64,000 nucleotides of DNA from a filamentous cyanobacterium CCT1 (GTDB lineage: Bacteria > Cyanobacteriota > Cyanobacteriia > Phormidesmidales > Phormidesmidaceae). A model generated the notes under the pieces. That model saw nothing but the letters and a program-made list of their open reading frames with translations. It had not been told where the DNA came from and made no database searches. A program made the position numbers and the translations under genes. The stretch is from positions 1-64,000 of the forward strand of contig PYER01000004.1 of assembly GCA_003017855.1 (NCBI GenBank), read 5' to 3'. Positions 43,918 to 53,229 of this stretch are shown here, piece by piece (position 1 is the stretch's first letter; every line of letters starts with the position of its first letter).

Positions 43918-44212
43918 CAGTAGTACAGTCTTGCACTAGCACGAAAGGTTGAACGATCAGGGATTGGAACTGTTTTTTTGCCGTTTGATCCCAAATTTCG
44001 AGCTGAAAGGGTGAGGGCTTGGTAAGCAGGGCTTCAGCTATCCAGCGGTCGACCATCGGAACGTTGTCTGTGGCGATCGCCAATCCCACCTCCGCCAGAT
44101 CCAAACTTTTATCGACCACCACTACAGCCCCTCGATTAGCGTGGGGGCTAATCCAGGCCCAGTCGGCGGGGGCAACCATTTCTTCGAGTTCGTGCCTGAG
44201 GTCTTGGGTCAT
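43907..44212 (-). CDS. DUF2288 family protein
   Basis: A 101-residue protein. It starts LRHELEEMVAPADWAWISPHANRGAVVVVDKSLDLAEVGLAIATDN and ends with a short beta region (FQSLIVQPFVLVQD). The pattern matches DUF2288, small soluble proteins of unknown function found in cyanobacteria and proteobacteria. Its 3' end overlaps the AI-2E-family gene start by 11 bases. Confidence 0.8.
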   Translation of the reverse strand: MTQDLRHELEEMVAPADWAWISPHANRGAVVVVDKSLDLAEVGLAIATDNVPMVDRWIAEALLTKPSPFQLEIWDQTAKKQFQSLIVQPFVLVQDCTTDEN

Positions 44213-44295
44213 GGTGGCAGGGAATGCGATCGCGGCTCTGTTTTAGGCTACCAGATGGAGATGGGGGTGGGTAGGCGAGCCAGTGAGTCGGTGAG

Positions 44296-44934
44296 CTAGC
44301 GGCCCAGGTCGTGGAGGCGGTGAATTTCATTAGCACATGCCGCTGTGATCGTCTCCAGTCCTAAGCGGTCAGTGGAAGGGGGTGGATCAATTGGGGTACC
44401 AATGCGAATGGTAAGAGGGACGGGACGGGGGATAGCGGCTCCTTTCTTGAAAATGCGCTGCGTACCCCAAAGGCTGACGGGCAGCAGCGGTGCATGGGCT
44501 TTGGCGGCAATCAACGCCGCCCCAATTTTTGGCTCTGAAACGCGACCATCGGGCGTGCGGGTGCCCTGAAGAAAGATGCCCACAGCCCAACCCTGCTCAA
44601 GCTGCTTGAGGGCCTCGCGAATAGCGCTGCGATCGGCACTGCCCCGCTTAACCGGGTAGGCCCCGTAGAGGCGAATGGCCTGGTTTAAAACAGGCACCTT
44701 AAACAGCTCTTCTTTGGCCATATAAGATACCGGGCGACGCACGGCGGCAGAGAGCAGCGGCGGGTCGAAGTCGCTGGCGTGATTGGCCACCACAATCAGC
44801 GGACCAGCCTTGGGTACCTGGTCGGCACCGTAGACCCGACCCCGAAAATACAGGCCCAGCATGGGGCTCACCACCGACCATTTAAATAGGTGGTACCACA
44901 GCAGATTGACGGGCGGTTCGCGATCGCGGCTCAT
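44296..44934 (-). CDS. plsC: 1-acyl-sn-glycerol-3-phosphate acyltransferase (PlsC family)
   Basis: ATG 44934 (MSRDREPPVNLLWYHL) is used; the track start at 45042 overlaps fabD and adds residues unlike the family. The 212 residues contain the acyltransferase motifs NHASDFDPPLL (NHx4D), YGAYPVKRGSADRSA, and GIFLQGTRTPDG (variant of FPEGTRS), then an I-x-x-G-x-P element near the end. The enzyme makes phosphatidic acid from lysophosphatidic acid at the membrane. It is downstream of plsX-fabH-fabD, which supply its acyl-ACP substrate. Confidence 0.9.
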   Translation of the reverse strand: MSRDREPPVNLLWYHLFKWSVVSPMLGLYFRGRVYGADQVPKAGPLIVVANHASDFDPPLLSAAVRRPVSYMAKEELFKVPVLNQAIRLYGAYPVKRGSADRSAIREALKQLEQGWAVGIFLQGTRTPDGRVSEPKIGAALIAAKAHAPLLPVSLWGTQRIFKKGAAIPRPVPLTIRIGTPIDPPPSTDRLGLETITAACANEIHRLHDLGR

Positions 44935-45001
44935 CAGCGTGATTTTGGAGTTTGGATTTGCGATTTTGTAGTCATGGTGGGGTGGGGTGTCAGCGCTTTC
45001 C

Positions 45002-45892
45002 TCAAGTCGTAAAACCGTCGACCTGCTCCCAATTACCCACATTCACCAGCGCCAGGTCTTTACAGGTGCGCTTGGTCAACCCAGTGAGGACATTTCCGGG
45101 CCCCACTTCTACCACCATATCAACGCCCAAGTTTGGCAGCGCCAGCGTAATTTCGCGCCAGCGCACTGAGCCTGTCATCTGCTGCACCAGGCGCTGTCTC
45201 AATATCCCCCCATCGGTAGCGGGGGTAGGGTCGACGTTAGAGAGCACTGGCACCTGCGCCGTAGCGAAGGGTGTTGGCTCCAGCATTTGTTGAAAGGTAG
45301 CGGCAGCATCCGCCATCAGCGGCGAGTGGAAGGCTCCGCTGACATTCAGCTTCACGGCGCGTTTGGCCTTCACGCCTTCCATAACGGCGGTGACGGCCTC
45401 AGGCGTTCCCGAAATCACTACCTGGCCGGGGTTGTTGTCGTTGGCCAGCACGACCCCAGGCGTTGCCTTAATTTTGGCGGTCAGTTCGTCGGCATCAAAC
45501 CCCAGCAGCGCTGCCATCATGCCGTCAGAGGTCTGGGCCATCAGCTCGGCCCGGCGCTGCACCAGGGTTAACCCAGTCGCGAAGTCAAACACGCCAGCGG
45601 CGTAGAGCGCCACGTATTCTCCTAGGCTGTGGCCAGCTACCACGGCGGGCTGATGCCCCTTAGCTTTAAGTAGGTCAACCAGAATGCTTTCGATGACGTA
45701 CAGACAGGGCTGGGTGTAAAGCGTGCTGGAGACCTTGTCGTCGGCATCTCGCACGATGTCGAGCACCGACCAACCTAGCACCGACTCAGCCTTGGCAAAG
45801 CGCTCCTGGGCTAGGGGAACTGTCGCTAAGTCTGCACCCATACCAACCGCCTGGGAACCCTGCCCAGGAAATACCCACGCTGCGTTTGCCAT
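45002..45892 (-). CDS. fabD: Malonyl-CoA:ACP transacylase
   Basis: A 296-residue enzyme that loads malonate onto acyl carrier protein. Visible: WVFPGQGSQAVGMG, the nucleophile elbow VAGHSLGEY (Ser), the AFHSPLM motif with the catalytic histidine, and VVEVGPGNVLTGL. Length and motif spacing are normal. It lies 66 bases after fabH in the minus-strand plsX-fabH-fabD-plsC cluster. Confidence 0.96.
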   Translation of the reverse strand: MANAAWVFPGQGSQAVGMGADLATVPLAQERFAKAESVLGWSVLDIVRDADDKVSSTLYTQPCLYVIESILVDLLKAKGHQPAVVAGHSLGEYVALYAAGVFDFATGLTLVQRRAELMAQTSDGMMAALLGFDADELTAKIKATPGVVLANDNNPGQVVISGTPEAVTAVMEGVKAKRAVKLNVSGAFHSPLMADAAATFQQMLEPTPFATAQVPVLSNVDPTPATDGGILRQRLVQQMTGSVRWREITLALPNLGVDMVVEVGPGNVLTGLTKRTCKDLALVNVGNWEQVDGFTT

Positions 45893-45958
45893 GCCGGTAC
45901 CTTACTTACTCTGCAAAGCAATACTGTCTCACAAAATGTTCGTCAGAAACAGGTCTGG

Positions 45959-46954
45959 CTAGCGCCACTGAATAATGGCAGCCCCCCAGGTGAGGCCGGC
46001 CCCAAAACCGGCGGTAGCGATCACATCGCCAGGCTGAATCTTACCCGCCCGCACGGCTTCATCGAGGGCGAGGGGAATGGAAGCGGCAGAGGTATTGCCG
46101 TGACGGGCCATATTGCTGACCACACGATCGGAGGGTACACCGAGGCGATCGGCTACGGCGTCAAGAATGCGCTGATTGGCCTGGTGCAGCACCATCCAGT
46201 CGATATCGGCAGTGGTAAGGCCAGCCCGGAAGAGGGCTTTTTCAATGACTTCAGGGACGCGGCTAACAGCGAACTTGTAAACTTCGCGCCCGTTCATGGT
46301 GATCGGCGAGAAGGTGCCCATTTGAACGTTGATATCCCCCACCAGGGGAGCTGTTTCGGGCTGGTAGGCCAAGTTGAGGCAGTGGTTGAGGGAACCATCA
46401 CTGCACAGCTCAAAGCCTAGCAGGCGATCGCGTTCACTAGCCCGCAGCACCACCGCTCCGGCCCCATCACCAAAGAGCACGCAGGTGGTGCGATCGTCCC
46501 AGTCGGTCCAGCGGGAGAGCACGTCGGCCCCAATCACCACCACGTTCTTAAACACCCCGGTGCGGATATACTGCGCCGCTGTGACCAAGGCAAACACAAA
46601 CCCAGAGCAGGCGGCAGTGAGGTCAAAGGCTACGGCCCGAGTAGCGCCCAAAGCCGCTTGGACCTGGCAGGCGGTGCCGAATAGGTCGTCAGGCGTCGAG
46701 GTGGCGAGCAAAATTAAATCCACCTCCTCGGCGCTCAAATCGGCCATAGCCAACGCATTCCGAGCAGCTTCAGTCGCGAGGGACGAGAGAGAATCTGTAG
46801 CCGCAGCTAAGTGCCGCTGGCGAATGCCGGTACGGGCCGCAATCCACTCGTCGGAAGTGTCAACGCGCTGGCTGAGGTCGTCGTTGGTGAGCTGTACGGT
46901 TAAGCAGGCCGAACCGCTGCCCACCAGTGACACGCCGGGCATAAACTGTTCCAC
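45959..46954 (-). CDS. fabH: 3-oxoacyl-ACP synthase III
   Basis: A 331-residue condensing enzyme starting at GTG, with GGAGAA eight bases upstream and three bases after the plsX stop. The triad is visible: Cys in [13 protein letters not shown], His in [11 protein letters not shown], and Asn in [30 protein letters not shown] ends the protein. It starts fatty-acid synthesis by joining acetyl-CoA with malonyl-ACP. Confidence 0.97.
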   Translation of the reverse strand: MEQFMPGVSLVGSGSACLTVQLTNDDLSQRVDTSDEWIAARTGIRQRHLAAATDSLSSLATEAARNALAMADLSAEEVDLILLATSTPDDLFGTACQVQAALGATRAVAFDLTAACSGFVFALVTAAQYIRTGVFKNVVVIGADVLSRWTDWDDRTTCVLFGDGAGAVVLRASERDRLLGFELCSDGSLNHCLNLAYQPETAPLVGDINVQMGTFSPITMNGREVYKFAVSRVPEVIEKALFRAGLTTADIDWMVLHQANQRILDAVADRLGVPSDRVVSNMARHGNTSAASIPLALDEAVRAGKIQPGDVIATAGFGAGLTWGAAIIQWR

Positions 46955-46957
46955 GGG

Positions 46958-47992
46958 TTATTCTCCGTCTGCTGTGGGCATGGCCACCCGCTGGTACTGG
47001 GCCTGAATGCGGTCTTGAACGCGGTTGTCGACCGCCTCTTTAGCCAGGCGAATGGCATTAAATACCGACGGCGCCTGGGAGCTACCGTGGCTAATCACCG
47101 TAACCCCAGCAACACCCAGCAGCAAACCGCCGCCGTGTTCGGCATGGTCTACCCGCTGCTTAATGCGGCGCAGGTTGGGCTTCAGAATGGAGGCTCCAAT
47201 TTTGCCGCGCACGCCCTGGGGCAGTTCTTCGCGCAAAATCTGCAGCACCGACTCGCCTACGGCCTCGGCAAACTTAAGCAGCACGTTGCCGACAAAGCCG
47301 TCGCAGACTACCACATCAAATTGACCCGAGAGAATATCGCGCCCCTCCGCGTTACCCGCAAACGGAATGTTGGGGTTTTCGGCTAGAAGTTTGTAGGCGC
47401 TGAGGGCGAGGTCGTCTCCCTTACTGGGCTCTTCCCCAATGTTGATCAGACCGACCTGGGGCTGATCAACCCCCAGCACATAGCGAGAGTAGATCGTGCC
47501 CATCATGGCGAACTGCTCTAGATACCTGGGCCGACAGTCCACGTTGGCCCCCACATCGAGAATCAACACCGACTTGCCTGCCACCACGGTCGGAAATACC
47601 GCCCCGATCGCTGGTCGGTCGATGCCCTTGAGCCGCCCCAAGCGCAGTAAAGCTGCCGCCATCGCCGCCCCCGAGTGCCCTGCCGAGACAACGGCATCGG
47701 CCTCGTTGCGTTTGACCAAATCCATCGCCACATTGATCGAGGCCTGAGGCTTACGACGCAGAGCGCTGAGGGGCTCTTCGTGCATTTCAATACTGCCTTC
47801 GGCGGGCACAAGCTCAATACCCTGGAGCTGATCGACATTGGCCGTGGAAGCTTTAATTTGATCGATATCGCCAACCAGGGCGACCTCGACATCTAGCTCG
47901 GCCTTGGCGCGAATGGCCCCTGCGACAATTTCGCCAGGGGCAAAGTCGCCCCCCATCGCGTCAATGGCAATGCGTGCCCGGTTAAAACCCAT
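46958..47992 (-). CDS. plsX: Phosphate acyltransferase PlsX
   Basis: A 344-residue enzyme making acyl phosphate from acyl-ACP for phospholipid synthesis. Motifs: ARIAIDAMGGDFAP at the start, AVVSAGHSGAAMA, LILDVGANVDCRP, and VTVISHGSSQAPSVFNAI near the end. It is first in the plsX-fabH-fabD-plsC cluster and its stop is three bases from the fabH start, so translation is coupled. Confidence 0.97.
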   Translation of the reverse strand: MGFNRARIAIDAMGGDFAPGEIVAGAIRAKAELDVEVALVGDIDQIKASTANVDQLQGIELVPAEGSIEMHEEPLSALRRKPQASINVAMDLVKRNEADAVVSAGHSGAAMAAALLRLGRLKGIDRPAIGAVFPTVVAGKSVLILDVGANVDCRPRYLEQFAMMGTIYSRYVLGVDQPQVGLINIGEEPSKGDDLALSAYKLLAENPNIPFAGNAEGRDILSGQFDVVVCDGFVGNVLLKFAEAVGESVLQILREELPQGVRGKIGASILKPNLRRIKQRVDHAEHGGGLLLGVAGVTVISHGSSQAPSVFNAIRLAKEAVDNRVQDRIQAQYQRVAMPTADGE

Positions 47993-48043
47993 CTGCTAAA
48001 TCTGTTAAAAACCTGAGCAAATTCTAGCAGACTACCCTACCGA

Positions 48044-48772
48044 CTATTCTTCGCCCGGTTCCACTATCCGCTGAAACAGGTAGCCGGTACCCCGGGCTGT
48101 AAGGATCAGTTCGGGGTTGCTGGGGTCGTCTTCGAGCTTGGCCCGCAGGCGAGAAATGTGCACATCAACCACGCGGGTATCAACGTGGCGCTCGGGGGTG
48201 TAGCCCCACACTTCCTGCAAAATTTCAGAGCGAGAGAAGGGCTCACCAGAACGGCTGACCAGCAGCTCTAGCAGGCTAAACTCCATACCGGTCAGCCGAA
48301 TGCGCTCGTCGCCCTTGTACACCTGGCGCTTGTTGGTGTCAATGCGAATGGTGTTGACGGAGATGACGCCGGAGCTGGGAATGCCGGTCATGCCGGTCTT
48401 GTCGACCCGGCGCAGCACCGAGCGAATGCGGGCTTCTAGCTCTTTGGGCGAGAAGGGTTTGACCACGTAGTCATCGGCTCCCAGCTCCAGGCCGGTGATG
48501 CGATCGGCCACGTCGCCCAGGGCCGTGAGCATAATAATCGGGATATCAGATTCTTTGCGCAGCTCTTGACAGACGCCGTAGCCGTCGAGCTTGGGCATCA
48601 TTACATCGAGCACTACCAGGTCAGGGGCGGCATTGCGGAAGGTTTCCAGGGCTTCTTCGCCATCGGCAGCGGTGACAACGTCGTAGCCAATCATCGACAA
48701 ACGAGTTTCGAGGATGCGCCGAATGCTGGCTTCATCGTCGACCACAAGAATTTTTTCTTTGTTGTTTTCCAA
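48044..48772 (-). CDS. rpaB: OmpR-family response regulator RpaB
   Basis: TTG at 48772 (LENNKEKILVVDDEASIRR) is chosen because GGGAGC is too close to the track's TTG at 48781; 242 residues. The receiver domain has the acidic pair (VDDE), the phospho-acceptor Asp in LVVLDVMMPKLDG, and Lys in DDYVVKPFSPKEL. The winged-helix domain ends with VDVHISRLRAKLEDDPS and ARGTGYLF. The near-standard sequence matches cyanobacterial RpaB (Ycf27), which binds HLR1 sites and controls photosystem and high-light genes. Its kinase is encoded elsewhere. Confidence 0.93.
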   Translation of the reverse strand: MENNKEKILVVDDEASIRRILETRLSMIGYDVVTAADGEEALETFRNAAPDLVVLDVMMPKLDGYGVCQELRKESDIPIIMLTALGDVADRITGLELGADDYVVKPFSPKELEARIRSVLRRVDKTGMTGIPSSGVISVNTIRIDTNKRQVYKGDERIRLTGMEFSLLELLVSRSGEPFSRSEILQEVWGYTPERHVDTRVVDVHISRLRAKLEDDPSNPELILTARGTGYLFQRIVEPGEE

Positions 48773-49065
48773 GGCTTTCAAAGCTCCCTACGTAACGTCA
48801 TATTCTATAAATAATCGCAACATTTAATGATTAACTTTTGAAAGCTAATGAGTTGATCGCGCTGCGCAGCCAGAGGCACCATTGGCAAACTGCATCAAAG
48901 CTCTATCGAGACAGGGCTTGAAACATTTGTTTATTCTATGTGTATTGATTCATGCTGAATGCCAGGAACACCTGTGCTTCAGGCTTTTTTAAGGTTTATG
49001 ACTAGCGCAAAGTACGTCCTGAGGCGCTAAGCCAGTCTTAACCGATTCATCGAGCAAGGGTAGTA

Positions 49066-50586
49066 ATGGCGAAATCGCGCTCAATTTTTGTCTGTAACGA
49101 ATGTGGGGCGGAGTCGCCCCAGTACTTTGGGCGCTGCCCAGTTTGCAATAGCTGGAACGCCTTAGTGGAGCAGGCTCAGCCCGCTAAGGAGACCACCGTA
49201 AGGGCTTCGGCTCTGGGGCGCAGCCGGGGCGGGGCAACAACGACTAAGGCCAGCCAGCCGCGCCTGGCGATGACCCTCAACCAAATTCAAGACCATCCCC
49301 AGGCCCGGCTGCCCTCAGGCTACGGAGAGCTAGACCGGGTGCTAGGCGGCGGCATTGTCCCAGGGTCGCTGGTGCTGCTGGGGGGCGATCCGGGGATTGG
49401 CAAGTCGACTTTACTCTTGCAGGTGGCCAACCAGCTGGCGGCTCGGCAGCGCGTGCTGTACGTGTGTGCCGAGGAGTCGGGCCAGCAGGTGAAGCTGCGA
49501 TGGCAGCGGCTGGGGCCAGTGGGAAACGGAGGGAATGAGAGGATAGAGAGTGGGGTGGAGAAGGCCAAAGGCAAAGGGCCAAAGGCAAGAAAAGAAGTAG
49601 TTGAGGATTCTGAAGACTACGAGCCCTCTGGGCTGGAGGCGGTGGATTCGCAGCTATTTTTGCTGCCGGAAATTGATTTAGAGACCATTTTGATGGAACT
49701 GGAGTCGCTGAAGCCGACGGTGGCAATTATCGACAGTATTCAGGCGCTGTACTACGCAGCACTGACCTCGGCACCGGGGTCGGTGTCGCAGGTGCGGGAA
49801 TGTACGTCGGCGCTGATGCAGCTGGCGAAGCGAGCGAATATTTCGCTGTTTATTGTCGGTCACGTGACCAAGGAGGGGGCGATCGCAGGCCCGAAAGTGC
49901 TTGAGCACCTGGTCGATACGGTGCTGTACTTCGAGGGCGATCGCTTTGCCAGCCACCGCCTGCTGCGCTCCGTCAAAAACCGCTTTGGGGCTACCCACGA
50001 GCTGGGCGTGTTTGAAATGGTCGATCGCGGTCTGGCTGAGATCAGCAACCCCTCAGCCTTGTTTTTGGGCAACCGCGACGAGCAGGTGCCGGGCATTGCC
50101 ACAATTGTGGCCTGCGAGGGCACAAGGCCCCTGGTGGTGGAGCTGCAGTCGCTGGTTAGCCCCACCAGCTACAGCTCGCCCCGGCGTTCGACCACGGGAG
50201 TAGAGTACAACCGGCTGCTGCAAATTTTGGCGGTGCTGGAGAAGCGGGTGGGCATTCCCCTGTCCAAGCTGGATGCCTATGTGGCGTCGTCAGGGGGGCT
50301 GGCAGTGGGAGAACCGGCGGCAGACTTGGGCATTGCAATTTCTGTTGTAGCTAGCTTTCGCGATCGCCTGGTCGATCCAGAACTGGTGCTGATCGGCGAA
50401 GTGGGCCTGGGCGGCCAGGTAAGGCCCATTTCTCAGCTGGAGCTGCGGCTGAAGGAGGCGGCCAAGCTGGGCTTTAAGCGAGCGATCGTGCCCAAGGGGC
50501 AGTCGGTGAAGGTGGGCGGGCTGGAGATTGTGGCGGTGTCGCGGGTGGTGGATGCGATCGCCCACGCACTCAAGGGGAGCGGCTAG
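49066..50586 (+). CDS. radA: DNA repair protein RadA
   Basis: A 506-residue branch-migration protein. The order is a C4 zinc finger (CNECGAESPQYFGRCPVC), the RecA-like ATPase with GGDPGIGKSTLLLQ (Walker A) and VAIIDSIQALYY (Walker B), the RadA-specific KNRFG motif, and a Lon-protease-like C-terminal domain (ASSGGLAVGEPAADL). Between Walker A and B there is an insertion of about 40 charged residues (EKAKGKGPKARKEVVEDSED) encoded by repetitive GCCAAAGGCAAAGGG DNA. The frame remains open, so the protein is probably functional with an enlarged loop. Confidence 0.95.
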   Translation: MAKSRSIFVCNECGAESPQYFGRCPVCNSWNALVEQAQPAKETTVRASALGRSRGGATTTKASQPRLAMTLNQIQDHPQARLPSGYGELDRVLGGGIVPGSLVLLGGDPGIGKSTLLLQVANQLAARQRVLYVCAEESGQQVKLRWQRLGPVGNGGNERIESGVEKAKGKGPKARKEVVEDSEDYEPSGLEAVDSQLFLLPEIDLETILMELESLKPTVAIIDSIQALYYAALTSAPGSVSQVRECTSALMQLAKRANISLFIVGHVTKEGAIAGPKVLEHLVDTVLYFEGDRFASHRLLRSVKNRFGATHELGVFEMVDRGLAEISNPSALFLGNRDEQVPGIATIVACEGTRPLVVELQSLVSPTSYSSPRRSTTGVEYNRLLQILAVLEKRVGIPLSKLDAYVASSGGLAVGEPAADLGIAISVVASFRDRLVDPELVLIGEVGLGGQVRPISQLELRLKEAAKLGFKRAIVPKGQSVKVGGLEIVAVSRVVDAIAHALKGSG

Positions 50587-50723
50587 AGGCGCTTGAAGTT
50601 GAGGTTCACAAGGTCAGAACGATGGAATTGACCTAAAACCTCAAACCTGCGACCCTTACGCCTCTCCAACGTTAAAGACTAAAATAATGTAAAGAACTTG
50701 AAACATTACCTCGGAGGCGTGCC

Positions 50724-50996
50724 ATGAACCCCACCGTCGAAATTTACACCTGGAGCAGCTGCCCCTTCTGCATTCGAGCTAAGCGACTGCTCGATCAAAA
50801 GGGTATTGACTACACCGAATACTGCATTGATGGGGATGAGGCGGCCCGCCGTGAGATGTCTGAGCGGGCTAACGGACGGCGATCGCTGCCGCAAATCTTC
50901 ATCAACGACCACCACGTGGGTGGCTGCGACGACCTGTTCGCCCTCGATGCCCAGGGCGGCGTAGAACCCCTGCTGTCGGCCCCTTCCGCTAGCTAA
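50724..50996 (+). CDS. grxC: Glutaredoxin 3
   Basis: A 90-residue thioredoxin-fold protein with GGAGG seven bases before the ATG. Motifs: WSSCPFCIRAK (redox CPFC), SLPQIFINDHHVGGCDDL with the cis-proline and glutathione-binding GG-C-D-D. It reduces disulfides and deglutathionylates proteins using glutathione. It stands alone with a strong bidirectional terminator. Confidence 0.95.
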   Translation: MNPTVEIYTWSSCPFCIRAKRLLDQKGIDYTEYCIDGDEAARREMSERANGRRSLPQIFINDHHVGGCDDLFALDAQGGVEPLLSAPSAS

Positions 50997-51017
50997 GAAC
51001 CTCCTATTCAAAAACAA

Positions 51018-51050
51018 AAGCCCCAGATTTCGCCAAGAAATCTGGGGCTT
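51018..51050. terminator. Bidirectional terminator between grxC and the HPF gene
   Basis: Stem AAGCCCCAGATTTC / GAAATCTGGGGCTT with loop GCCAA, between convergent genes. Confidence 0.88.
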
Positions 51051-51074
51051 GGTATTGGCGATAAACGCCAAGGA

Positions 51075-51728
51075 CTAGCTGTGGGCAGTCGCTTCAGCCG
51101 GGTGCTTAGCTTTGCTGCCATTGCCGTTGAGGTGACCGTTTTGATGGGCCTTGCGGGGCTGAATTAGGCCGTAGCCGCCGTGGTTGCGCTCGTAGATCAC
51201 GTTCATTTCCTGGGTTTCTGCGTTGAGGAACATGTAGAAATCGTGATCGATCAGGGCCAGCTGCTCCAGGGCTTCGGCTACCGTCATGGGGGCCATAGCA
51301 AAGTACTTGGTACGAATGACCTCGTCGGGCAGCTGGGGCTCACTGGTGCTGAGCACGTGGGAGACATCGGTGGTTGGGGCTTCGTTGAGGTAGGCTTCGG
51401 TAGTTTTGCCTAAGTTGCCCTGCATGCGGTTGTTGCGCTTTTCTTTGAACTTGCGCAGCTGGCGGCTGATTTTGTCGGCGACCAGGTCGATGCTGGCGTA
51501 GAGGTTTTCGCTGCTTTCCTGGGCTCTAACAACGGCACCGTCTACAAATAGCGTGACCTCAGCGGACTGGCTGGCCCCAATTCTGGGGTTTTTTGCGACG
51601 GATAAATGAACGTCTACCTCGTTGGTGAGGTGTTTGAAGTGGCTCACCGCCTTGAGGATTTTTTGCTCTACATGCTCCCGAATCGCGTCTGTGATCTCAA
51701 TATTTCTGCCATGGATTACCAGCTTCAT
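51075..51728 (-). CDS. hpf: Long-form ribosome hibernation promoting factor (LrtA-like)
   Basis: A 217-residue protein. Residues 1-100 are the HPF/YfiA ribosome-binding domain (MKLVIHGRNIEITDAIREHVEQKI, VHLSVAKNPRIGASQSAEVTLFVDG). A basic linker follows, then the dimerising C-terminal domain (VIRTKYFAMAPMTVAEALEQLALIDHDFYMFLNAETQEMNVIYERNHGGYGLI-type). Long HPF makes 100S ribosomes at rest; the cyanobacterial protein is known as LrtA, made from a light-repressed transcript. Whether this copy is light-regulated cannot be read here. Confidence 0.93.
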   Translation of the reverse strand: MKLVIHGRNIEITDAIREHVEQKILKAVSHFKHLTNEVDVHLSVAKNPRIGASQSAEVTLFVDGAVVRAQESSENLYASIDLVADKISRQLRKFKEKRNNRMQGNLGKTTEAYLNEAPTTDVSHVLSTSEPQLPDEVIRTKYFAMAPMTVAEALEQLALIDHDFYMFLNAETQEMNVIYERNHGGYGLIQPRKAHQNGHLNGNGSKAKHPAEATAHS

Positions 51729-51882
51729 AAAGCGGACTCCTTGATACGTCGGCTCATGGTTTCACCCTAACACCTTGTATTCTGCACAACAGCGTCCGTT
51801 AGAATCCTTTGCATGGGTTGATAATTCTTGATTGCCAAACGCTAAAAAATAGAGCATTTGCGCTAATCTACGGTTGACAAAC

Positions 51883-52566
51883 ATGGAGCAAAACGGTCGG
51901 GGATCAAGGCCCTTCTGCGATGTCTATAGCTTGGGATTAGTGCCCTTTGCCGAAGTTTGGGCATTGCAAAAAAACTTAGTGCAGAGCCATCGCGACTCGC
52001 CCCAGCCCGATCGCCTACTGTTGGTCGAGCATCCTGGGGTCTACACCCTGGGCCAGGGCTCCACGCTCGACCACCTCAAGTTGCCAGCCAATGCACTCCC
52101 CTATCCGCTATTTCGCACTGAGCGAGGCGGCGAAGTTACCCACCACTGCCCAGGCCAGCTGGTGGGCTACCCCATTCTCAACCTCAAGCGGCACCAGCCT
52201 GACCTGCACTGGTATCTGCGCCAGCTCGAAGAGGTGCTGATTCAAACCCTAGCCGCCTTCGGCGTGACCGCAGGACGACAGGCGGGGCTAACGGGGGTAT
52301 GGGTCGGCGACCATAAGCTGGCGGCGATCGGCATCAAAGTGAGCCGCTGGGTGACGATGCACGGCTTTGCCCTGAACGTATGCCCTGACTTGAGCGGGTT
52401 TGATGCGATCGCCCCCTGCGGTATTACCGACAAGCCCGTGGGCAGCCTGGCCCAGTTTTGCCCAGGCATTACAGTGGCGACGGTGCTTCCAGTCGTTGTA
52501 ACGAGCTTTGCGCAGGTGTTTGGCGTCAAGCCCGTTATACAGAATGCCTTCCCACCGGGCCTTTGA
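51883..52566 (+). CDS. lipB: Octanoyltransferase
   Basis: ATG 51883 ([11 protein letters not shown]) gives 227 residues. LipB moves octanoate from ACP to lipoyl domains, the first step of lipoate synthesis. Visible are [68 protein letters not shown] with the catalytic lysine, and [11 protein letters not shown] with a Thr/Gly-rich region; the catalytic cysteine is in IAPCGITDK. The 3' end overlaps the convergent DciA-like gene by 32 bases. Confidence 0.95.
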   Translation: MEQNGRGSRPFCDVYSLGLVPFAEVWALQKNLVQSHRDSPQPDRLLLVEHPGVYTLGQGSTLDHLKLPANALPYPLFRTERGGEVTHHCPGQLVGYPILNLKRHQPDLHWYLRQLEEVLIQTLAAFGVTAGRQAGLTGVWVGDHKLAAIGIKVSRWVTMHGFALNVCPDLSGFDAIAPCGITDKPVGSLAQFCPGITVATVLPVVVTSFAQVFGVKPVIQNAFPPGL

Positions 52567-53128
52567 GACCTTTGATGGCGCAAATGCTGCACCGTCCCCA
52601 GCGCTTGAGTTCCCCTGTAGGGCAGTGGCACTGGCACTGGGGGCAAAGGGGCTGCTGGGCGGCAAGCTGCTGGGTCATGCCTGCCCAACGCTCAAAGCTT
52701 TCTTCTGGCGTTTGGGGCCGCTGGAGCGATCGCGGAATAGCGCGGGGCTCATAGCTGGGGTGCTGCCGCAGCCACTCGGGCAACTCTGCGGCAGATGAAG
52801 CTGGGGCAGCGGTGATTTTACCGGACTTGTTTTGCCGGTACCAGTCACCACTAGAGAAGCGAATGTCGCTGAGGTTGAGGTTGAGGCGATCGTTGAGCTT
52901 GGCGAGAATGCGCAGGCGCTCCAGGGTCAGCGTTTGCGCCCACATGGGGTTGACCACCGCCACGTGCAGCACATCCTGGTCGAGGCGCACCGGGGCCGCC
53001 TGTCGAGCTACCCCTTCGCCGACCACAGCCGCCCACTGGTTAAGCACCTGTCGAAACAGCCCCCGACTGCGCCAGCGGGGCTGCTGCTCTAGCTGGCGAA
53101 TAACGGCGTGAATAGAATCGAGGGGCAT
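52535..53128 (-). CDS. DUF721/DciA-like protein with C-terminal cysteine cluster
   Basis: A 197-residue protein. Residues 1-100 match DUF721/DciA ([50 protein letters not shown]-type), the family of replicative helicase loaders found where DnaC is absent. A P/A/S-rich linker and a helical region follow, then [11 protein letters not shown]...RWGRCSIC, a possible zinc site not present in short DciA proteins. It is convergent with lipB and shares 32 bases at the 3' ends. The helicase-loading role is inferred from the family. Confidence 0.82.
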   Translation of the reverse strand: MPLDSIHAVIRQLEQQPRWRSRGLFRQVLNQWAAVVGEGVARQAAPVRLDQDVLHVAVVNPMWAQTLTLERLRILAKLNDRLNLNLSDIRFSSGDWYRQNKSGKITAAPASSAAELPEWLRQHPSYEPRAIPRSLQRPQTPEESFERWAGMTQQLAAQQPLCPQCQCHCPTGELKRWGRCSICAIKGLKGPVGRHSV

Positions 53129-53229
53129 GGGTGAAGAGCAATTTTAAGGAAGTCAGTTTACCCTGAGTTTACGGCGCTTTTTCGTTAGGCCAGCTATTTA
53201 CCGCCACGCAACCATCATTGGCAGGACCC

